The notes beneath the pieces are model-generated. The model searched no databases. It had not been told where the DNA came from and saw nothing but the letters and a program-made list of their open reading frames with translations. A DNA stretch of 64,000 nucleotides from JAOSJL01 sp963704035 (GTDB lineage Bacteria > Actinomycetota > Acidimicrobiia > IMCC26256 > JAOSJL01), in assembly GCA_963704035.1 (NCBI GenBank), contig CAVPGR010000004.1, forward strand, positions 1,178,001 to 1,242,000. The letters run 5' to 3'. The first letter of the stretch is position 1. Every line of letters begins with the position of its first letter. This document shows positions 59,169 through 64,000 of this stretch, piece by piece. Both the position numbers and the translations under genes were made by a program.

Positions 59169-59798
59169 TAACGCGGAGCAGGCCGTCACGAACCTGTTCG
59201 TCGCCCTCACCTTCCTCGCGAATGCGCTGACGCTCGCGATCCTCGTCGGCGCGCTGATCGCACTCATCGTCCCCGGCTCGCGCCCGGGTCTCGCAGCCGT
59301 GGTCGAGAAGGTCGGGCCCGCCGCGTTGCCTCTGGCGTTCGCCGTGGCCGCCACCGCCACGTTCGGCAGCCTCTACTACTCGCTGGTCGCCGATCTCACG
59401 CCGTGCCTGTTGTGCTGGTATCAGAGGATCCTCATGTACCCGCTCGTCGTGATTCTCGGGGTGAGCTGGTGGCGGCGCGACAGCGGGGTTTGGCTCCTGT
59501 CGGCCCCCTTCGTCGTGCTCGGCGCCGGGGTGGCCCTGTTCCACGTCCTCGTCGAGAGGTATCCGAGCCTGGGCGAGGGTCTCGAATGCTCGCTGGAGGC
59601 TCCGTGTTCCGTACCGTGGTTCACCGAGGCGGGGTTCGTGACGATCGCCTACATGTCGCTCGCCGGGTTCCTCGCCGTGGCCGCGCTCTTGGGCCTCGAC
59701 GCCGCGTGGAACCGGAACCCCACCGGTGAAGAGACGTTTCCGAAGAGGCGTCCGAAGAGGGCGTTTCCGAAGAGGGCGCCGAGGGAGGACCGTCGTGA
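59149..59798 (+). CDS. DsbB-like disulfide oxidoreductase, frameshift near the end
   Basis: A four-helix DsbB-family protein that re-oxidises thiols outside the membrane. Cysteine pairs are PCLLCWYQR (C86, C89) and ECSLEAPC (C147, C153). Helices at about 15-41, 59-78, 94-107 and 163-182 fit the family. The obvious frame runs on to 59955 with a basic tail, but a neighbouring frame from about 59725 gives an acidic SEE repeat tail (VSEEASEEGVSEEGAEGGPS) and stops at 59798, overlapping the GTG of the next gene (GTGA). That end is preferred. The start is ATG 59149 or 59164. Confidence 0.82.
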
Positions 59799-60544
59799 GC
59801 AACAAGCGCACCGCCGCCGGACGGCGGCCGCCCGGTCGGGGGCCACGGTCGTCGGGTACGTCGCCGTGGTTGTGGGTGGGGATCGGCGCCGTCGTGGTCG
59901 CCGCCGCCGTGTGGGCGGTCTTGGCGTCGCGTGGCTCCGAAGAGGTTTCCGGTGAGATCGGTACCCCGGTCACCGTCGACGGTGAGCCGCTCGCCGTGTT
60001 CCAGGCCAGCGAGGGTGATGTCGCCGTGGGTCAACCTGGCCCCAGGGTCGAGGGCGTCTCGTCCGACGGCGAGCCGGTGACCATCAGCGCTGAGGGACCC
60101 CAGATCCTCGTGTTCCTGGCGCACTGGTGCCCGCACTGCCAGAACGAGGTACCCGGCATCGTGGCCGCCACGTCGTCACCCGACTGGCCCGAGAGCGTCA
60201 CGGTCACGGGTATCACCACCGCCACCGACAACAACAGGGAGAACTACCCGCCCTCCGCGTGGCTCGAGGGTGAGGGATGGGCCTTTCCCACTCTCGCCGA
60301 CGACGCCGACAGCGGCGCGGCCGGCGCCTACGGGATCAGCGGATTCCCCTACATGGTGTTCATCGACGGCGACGGGAACGTGGCCCTGCGCACGTCGGGC
60401 GAAATCGGAGCCGACCAGTTCTTGGCGCGTGCCGATGCTCTGGCCAAGGGCGAGCCGCTGGTGACCCCGAGCGCCGGCCCCGCCTCCGGAACCCGACCGA
60501 AGGCAAGGATCACCCGTCTTGATGCGTCCGTGGCGCGCGCATAG
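59795..60544 (+). CDS. Membrane-anchored TlpA/DsbE-like thiol-disulfide protein
   Basis: A 249-residue thioredoxin-fold protein from GTG 59795 (GAGGGAGGAC upstream). A basic N-terminus, one membrane helix (WVGIGAVVVAAAVWAVLA), a linker and a thioredoxin domain with the active site HWCPHCQNEVP (C112, C115) and the cis-proline loop ISGFPYMVFIDGDGN. It probably works with the DsbB-like protein on disulfides of exported proteins, perhaps cytochrome or copper proteins. The last residues (DASVARA) are encoded within the left arm of the long hairpin at 60514. Confidence 0.88.
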   Translation: MSNKRTAAGRRPPGRGPRSSGTSPWLWVGIGAVVVAAAVWAVLASRGSEEVSGEIGTPVTVDGEPLAVFQASEGDVAVGQPGPRVEGVSSDGEPVTISAEGPQILVFLAHWCPHCQNEVPGIVAATSSPDWPESVTVTGITTATDNNRENYPPSAWLEGEGWAFPTLADDADSGAAGAYGISGFPYMVFIDGDGNVALRTSGEIGADQFLARADALAKGEPLVTPSAGPASGTRPKARITRLDASVARA

Positions 60545-60570
60545 CGCGCGCCACGGACGCATCAAGACGG
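60514..60570. terminator. Perfect 27-bp inverted repeat between convergent genes
   Basis: Arms 60514-60540 and 60544-60570 are exact reverse complements around a 3-base ATA loop. The repeat fills the space between the TlpA-like stop (60542-60544) and the Fur/Zur stop (60571), so it would act as a two-way terminator. No U-tract is present. Confidence 0.75.
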
Positions 60571-61014
60571 TCAGGCGCAGCGGCGACAGAGACCGACCAG
60601 GTCCAGGCGGTGGTGGTCGGTGGTGAAACCCGTCGAACGGTCGATCTGCGCCACGGCGTCGGCCATCGAGTTCTCGAGGCCCTCGCCGGCGGGAACGTCC
60701 TCCACCGAGCCGCAGCGGGTGCACACGAGGTGGTGGTGGTGTCCCATCAGGTCTTCGGTCATCTCGTAGCGGGAAATGCCGTCACGGGTCACGACTCGGT
60801 GCACGGCACCCGCTTCTTCGAGAACAACGAGGTTGCGGTACACGGAGCTCTGAGCCAGACCGTCGCCCGCCTCGAGAACAGCCGCGATGGTGAGAGGTCG
60901 ACCCGCCCGTTCGAGGATCTCGACGATCTCGCGTCGCTTGGGCGTGAAGCGCTGACCCACCGAGCCGAGACGCTCCGCGACCGTCTCGTGCATCTCGGCC
61001 GACGATGACGCCAC
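60571..61014 (-). CDS. zur: Fur-family metalloregulator, probably Zur
   Basis: A 147-residue Fur-family repressor. QRFTPKRREIVEILERAGRP opens the winged helix, with SSVYRNLVVLEEAGAVHRVV as recognition part; HHHHLVCTRCGSVEDVP and DLVGLCRRCA carry the structural zinc cysteines. The nearby zinc importer with Zur-like boxes favours Zur over Fur. GTG 61014 lies six bases after TACACT. It is divergent from the DksA-like gene. Confidence 0.87.
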   Translation of the reverse strand: MASSSAEMHETVAERLGSVGQRFTPKRREIVEILERAGRPLTIAAVLEAGDGLAQSSVYRNLVVLEEAGAVHRVVTRDGISRYEMTEDLMGHHHHLVCTRCGSVEDVPAGEGLENSMADAVAQIDRSTGFTTDHHRLDLVGLCRRCA

Positions 61015-61020
61015 GGTTCG

Positions 61021-61026
61021 AGTGTA
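61021..61026 (-). promoter_or_regulatory. -10 element (TACACT) of the Fur/Zur gene
   Basis: TACACT on the minus strand, six bases before GTG 61014. The DksA-like promoter is 20 bp away on the other strand. Confidence 0.5.
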
Positions 61027-61045
61027 CCGAGCGCCGGGCCTCTTC

Positions 61046-61051
61046 TATCCT
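61046..61051 (+). promoter_or_regulatory. -10 element (TATCCT) of the DksA-like gene
   Basis: TATCCT lies six bases before ATG 61058. Confidence 0.5.
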
Positions 61052-61057
61052 GACATC

Positions 61058-61450
61058 ATGACCGACGCCGAACAGCCCGCCACCGATGCCACCGACCCCA
61101 CCGAGCGCCTCCGGGCCGAGCGGGCACGGGTGGAGGGAACACTGGCCGAGGTCCGCGCCGAGCTCGGCACGGGAACGGAGGGCGAGGAGCTCTCGGAGCT
61201 CTCCGACTACGCCCAACACCCCGCCGACACGGGGACCGAGACGTTCGAACGCGAGAAGGACTTCTCGATCCTGGAGTCCCTCGAGGCGGAGCTCGCCGAG
61301 ATCGAGGCAGCTCTCGAGCGGATCGAGAAGGGCACCTACGGCATCGACGAGGTCACCGGCGAGCCGATCGACCCGGCACGACTCGAGGCGGTACCGGCCG
61401 CCCGTACCAACGTCGAATCCGATCCGTCGAACACCAGCGCCCGGCGATGA
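61058..61450 (+). CDS. DksA/TraR-like protein without zinc-finger cysteines
   Basis: A 130-residue protein with an acidic coiled-coil N-terminus (LRAERARVEGTLAEVRAELG), SELSDYAQHPADTGTETFER and a TraR/DksA-type end GTYGIDEVTGEPIDPARLEA. The family normally reads GxYGxCxxCGxxI..xRLxA..xx..C; here the cysteines are replaced by Asp, Thr and others, and no cysteine is present. It may have lost zinc binding. It overlaps the hotdog dehydratase start by ATGA. Confidence 0.8.
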   Translation: MTDAEQPATDATDPTERLRAERARVEGTLAEVRAELGTGTEGEELSELSDYAQHPADTGTETFEREKDFSILESLEAELAEIEAALERIEKGTYGIDEVTGEPIDPARLEAVPAARTNVESDPSNTSARR

Positions 61451-62313
61451 CGTTCGACCTGAGCACGGTCGGTCGGCCCGGTCCACCCCACGAATTCACG
61501 ATCGACGCTGAACGCACGACGCAGTACGCCGCCGCCACCAACGACCCGATTCCGGCACACCGTGACGGGGAGCTCGCTCCTCCCGTGTTCGCCGTCGTTC
61601 CCATCTGGGACGCCAATGCCGAGGCGCTGGCGTCGTTGGTGCCACCCGAGGTCATGCTCCAGGTCCTCCACGGTGAACAGGACATTCACCTGTACCGTCC
61701 GGTTCGCCCCGGCGATGTGCTCACATCCCGGGCGACGATTCTCGGCGTGCATGTGAAGCCGTCGGGCACCACGCCCGTCGTGCGGATCGACACCGACGAC
61801 GCCAACGGCGATCTCGTGGTCCGCCAGTACATGGTCACGTTCTTTCGCGGCATGGCAGACGGCGAGAGCGCGGGTGAGACCGCTCCGCCGCACCGTCTGA
61901 CCGACGAGATGAAGGCGGGTGCGCCCGTCGCCGAAACCACACAGGCGATCGACGAGGACCAGACGCATCGCTACGCCGTCGCGTCGGGCGACCTGAACCC
62001 GATCCACACCGACGACGACGTCGCCCGGTCGGTGGGTCTGCCGGGGATCATCAACCACGGCCTGTGCACGATGGCGTTCACCAGTTGGGCCGCCGTCACC
62101 GAGTTGGCCGACGCCGACCCCGTCCGCCTACGGCGTCTCGCTGTGCGCTTCTCCAAGCCGGTGTTACCCGGGGAGAAGATCACGACCCGGTTCTGGGCTC
62201 TGAGCGCGTCGGACGCGGGCGTCGGAGCCGACACGGCCGCGTACGGCTTCGAGACCACCGACCCTTCCGGTGACGTGGTGGTGAAGGACGGACGGGTCGA
62301 GATCTCGTCCTGA
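61447..62313 (+). CDS. Double-hotdog (MaoC-like) dehydratase
   Basis: A 288-residue protein with two hotdog domains, related to MaoC and mycobacterial HadA/HadB-type dehydratases of fatty acid metabolism. The first domain (ERTTQYAAATNDPIPAHRDG, PVRPGDVLTSRATILGVHVK) lacks an obvious active site. The second has ASGDLNPIHTDDDVARSVGL and PGIINHGLCTMAF, with the Asp/His pair of the hydratase motif. ATG 61447 overlaps the DksA-like stop, so it is co-translated. Intact. Confidence 0.85.
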   Translation: MTFDLSTVGRPGPPHEFTIDAERTTQYAAATNDPIPAHRDGELAPPVFAVVPIWDANAEALASLVPPEVMLQVLHGEQDIHLYRPVRPGDVLTSRATILGVHVKPSGTTPVVRIDTDDANGDLVVRQYMVTFFRGMADGESAGETAPPHRLTDEMKAGAPVAETTQAIDEDQTHRYAVASGDLNPIHTDDDVARSVGLPGIINHGLCTMAFTSWAAVTELADADPVRLRRLAVRFSKPVLPGEKITTRFWALSASDAGVGADTAAYGFETTDPSGDVVVKDGRVEISS

Positions 62314-62316
62314 TTC

Positions 62317-62583
62317 GTGCCACGGCTCCTGCTCTTCGCCGGTGCCGCCGATGCGGCGGGCACACGGTCCGACATCTTCGAGACGACGGTCCTCGGTGAC
62401 CTGCTCATGGAAGCCCGCGCCCGCTACGGGTCGGAGTTCGCGGCGGTGCTCGACAACTCGCGCGTCTGGGTCAACGGCGACGAGCCGGTCGACGGCACCG
62501 CCACACGGCTTGCCCCCGACGACGAGGTCGCGGTGCTCCCCCCGGTGAGCGGTGGCTCGATCGACCTCAGAGATCGAGGTTGA
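62317..62583 (+). CDS. MoaD/ThiS-like ubiquitin-fold sulfur carrier with tail
   Basis: An 88-residue beta-grasp protein. LLLFAGAADAAGTRSDIF at the start, VWVNGDEPVDGTATRL and DDEVAVLPPVSGG near the end are MoaD-like. In MoaD the chain ends with the Gly-Gly that is adenylated; here eight residues (SIDLRDRG) follow it, so processing or a misread end would be needed. It starts at GTG 62317, three bases after the dehydratase stop, and its last 17 bases overlap the convergent superoxide dismutase gene. No other molybdopterin genes are nearby. Confidence 0.75.
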   Translation: MPRLLLFAGAADAAGTRSDIFETTVLGDLLMEARARYGSEFAAVLDNSRVWVNGDEPVDGTATRLAPDDEVAVLPPVSGGSIDLRDRG

Positions 62584-63182
62584 GCGAGCGGACCGACGCC
62601 AGACGTGAGCCGACGTCGTCCCAGTTGACGATGTTCCAGAACGCGTCGACCCAGTCGGCCTTCACGTTCTTGTACTGGAGGTAGAACGCGTGCTCCCACA
62701 TGTCGAGGACGAGCAGCGGCACTGTGCCGTTGCCGATGTTCCCCTGGTGGTCGTAGACCTGCTCGATGACCAGACGTCCGCCGAGCGGTTCCCACGCGAG
62801 TGCAGGCCCATCCCGAACCCTGGACGCCCAGGGCCGCCTGGTTCATCTGTTCGCGCATACCGGTGAAGGAGCCGAGGTACTCGTCGACCGCCGCGGCCAG
62901 TTCTCCCTCGGGCTCGCCGCCGCCGTCGGGCGACATGTTCTTCCAGAACAGCGAGTGCAGAACGTGCCCCGAGACGTGGAAGGCCAGGTTCTTCTCGAGC
63001 TGGTTGAGGTTGCCGAACTCACCGGCCTCCCGAGCGGCTGCGAGAGCGGTGGCGGTGGAGTTGGCGCCCTTCACGTAGGCAGCGTGGTGCTTGTCGTGGT
63101 GCAGCTCCACGATCTCGCCGGAGTAGTGGGGCTCCAGCGCGCCGGCGTCGTAGGGCAGTTCGGGCAGCGTGTATTCGGACAT
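62567..63182 (-). CDS. sodA: Superoxide dismutase (Mn/Fe), frameshifted
   Basis: An Fe/Mn SOD of about 204 residues. The first frame has YTLPELPYDAGALEPHYSGE, ELHHDKHHAAYV (first metal histidine, H28), HVLHSLFWKNMSPDGGGEP and ALGVQGSGWA. After a one-base shift near 62805 the other frame gives LAWEPLGGRLVIEQVYDHQG, VLDMWEHAFYLQYKNVKADW (metal Asp and His) and FWNIVNWDDV to the stop at 62567. Start ATG 63182 has GAGGAG upstream. Joined, it is a normal SOD, so a sequence error is likely. Confidence 0.92.
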
Positions 63183-63330
63183 CGTCGTCTCCTCGTCGTG
63201 TCGATGGGCCGGTGCCGCGTTCTTCACTACTACCAGACGCTCGCGAGGCCCTCTTCATTCCCGGTAGCCGTTGAGCCGGTCGGTAGCGGTGGATACGCTG
63301 CGAGCGGCACGCATCCCGGGGGGGAACCAC

Positions 63331-64000
63331 GTGGAGTTGTTCACAGACTTTTTCGAACCCGGCTACGGCGCCGAGCTGTTGTCGCGTTGGGGGCACTACC
63401 TTACGGGCGTCACCTGGATCGGGTTGCTCTACTACTTCAACTTCGTCCAGACGCCGGCCTTCGCCGAGATGACCGCCGAGAGCCGCTCGGAGGCTCTGCG
63501 CAAGATCACCTGGCGGGCGCTGTGGTGGTTCCGCTTCGGGGCGCTGCTCACGCTCCTCACGGGGCTGATGATTCTCGGGTTCCAGAAGAACCTGGGCAGT
63601 GACTTCAGCACGTACTTCCAGAGTGTTCCGGGAACGTCCATCGCATTCGGCGCCATTCTCGGCATCACGATGTTCACCAACGTGTGGGTCATCATCTGGC
63701 CGGCACAGAAGATCGTGATCGGCTCCGCGGAGAGGGTTGCCGCCGGCGGCGAGGCCGACCCTGGGGCCGCCACCGTGGCCAAGCCCGCGGCTCGCGCATC
63801 CCGGGCCAACACCCTCATGTCGATCCCGATGCTGTTCTTCATGGCGTTCACGACCCACGGAGTCGACCTGTTCCGCAACACCGGTGAGATCAGCGGCGAC
63901 ACGCTGCTCGGTCGCCTGGATCGTGTTCGTGGTCGTACTCGCCGCCATCGAGGGCGCGGCCCTCGGGTGGTTCGGCGGCTACGACGGCCCCCTGGCCAAG
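63331..64000 (+). CDS. Urate-oxidase-N-terminal-type membrane protein (PuuD-like), partial
   Basis: It starts at GTG 63331 with GGGGGG upstream and runs off the window. ELLSRWGHYLTGVTWIGLLY, YFNFVQTPAFAEM, WRALWWFRFGALLTLLTGLM, ITMFTNVWVIIWPAQKIVIG and PMLFFMAFTTHGVDLF are helices of the urate oxidase N-terminal (DUF989) family, fused in PuuD to a cytochrome c that would lie beyond the edge. Near 63908 the frame shifts; the other frame continues VAWIVFVVVLAAIEGAALGW to the last base. No other purine genes are visible. Confidence 0.75.
   Translation, partial: MELFTDFFEPGYGAELLSRWGHYLTGVTWIGLLYYFNFVQTPAFAEMTAESRSEALRKITWRALWWFRFGALLTLLTGLMILGFQKNLGSDFSTYFQSVPGTSIAFGAILGITMFTNVWVIIWPAQKIVIGSAERVAAGGEADPGAATVAKPAARASRANTLMSIPMLFFMAFTTHGVDLFRNTGEISGDTLLGRLDRVRGRTRRHRGRGPRVVRRLRRPPGQ

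Noticed and set aside
59798..59955. Extended C-terminus of the DsbB-like gene
   Set aside because: The overlap with the TlpA-like gene is long and the tail is out-of-frame in character; the alternative end at 59798 overlaps the next start by GTGA.
1..64000. tRNA or rRNA genes, a replication origin, or phage structural genes
   Set aside because: No tRNA-like cloverleaf ends, rRNA cores, DnaA-box cluster or phage proteins were recognised by eye; a covariance-model search would settle tRNA and small RNA.

Overview
The window is a 64 kb piece of a high-GC actinobacterial chromosome. Tandem wax-ester synthase/DGAT acyltransferases, an F420-type luciferase-like oxidoreductase, two TIGR03086-type proteins, DUF2332, DUF4395 and a fused hotdog (MaoC-like) dehydratase point to Actinomycetota, and the mix would suit Acidimicrobiia; this is inference from gene content, not a phylogeny. 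At least fourteen genes have a TANNNT -10 hexamer 6-8 nt before the start codon, the signature of leaderless actinobacterial transcripts.

Layout. 0.3-3.3 kb: a reductase-fold protein, polyphosphate kinase 2 and a TrpB2-type tryptophan synthase beta chain (bases 1-272 hold nothing I recognise). 3.4-7.4 kb: a sulfur-handling operon of a sulfide:quinone oxidoreductase (SQR), a DsrC/TusE-like carrier with unusual cysteine spacing, a DsrE2-like protein, a membrane protein built from two copies of one module, and a lipoprotein. 7.5-9.5 kb: a Baeyer-Villiger-type flavin monooxygenase. 9.4-35.4 kb is an accessory region: nuclease-like proteins (DUF429, NYN, DUF4268), a VWA protein, lipoproteins, a second SQR-like flavoprotein, paralogous small coiled-coil membrane proteins, two AbiE-like and two MNT/HEPN-type toxin-antitoxin modules, remnants of a sigma factor and of a siderophore-interacting protein, a 147-bp repeat carrying a 39-residue ORF, a GMC oxidoreductase, esterases and an FtsX-type ABC exporter. 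35.4-43.8 kb: a lipoprotein, a membrane-anchored beta-propeller overlapping a GH13 glucosidase, a decayed old-yellow-enzyme gene and two acyltransferases. 43.8-51.6 kb: housekeeping genes (lysS, a degenerate-receiver LuxR regulator, an LLM oxidoreductase, DUF2332, pyrE, a cytochrome c, HIT, a CPA antiporter). 51.6-61.0 kb: a metal and redox block (zinc ABC importer with Zur-like boxes, CDF exporter, CopC-CopD fusion, YcnI, DsbB-like, TlpA-like, Fur/Zur). 61.0-64.0 kb: DksA-like, MaoC-like, MoaD-like, superoxide dismutase and the start of a urate-oxidase-N-type membrane protein that runs off the window.

Working together. The SQR, DsrC-like and DsrE2-like proteins look like a path that oxidises sulfide and passes the persulfide on, with the duplicated membrane protein and lipoprotein as uncharacterised partners. 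The zinc importer, CDF exporter and Fur/Zur regulator form a plausible zinc regulon next to a copper and disulfide group on the outer face of the membrane.

Caution. About twenty genes, including housekeeping ones such as superoxide dismutase, are broken by single-base frameshifts at points where the two frames join cleanly. Most look like sequence errors, but two genes (39661-40845 and 52481-53452) carry so many that decay is possible. No tRNA, rRNA, CRISPR array or complete insertion sequence was seen.
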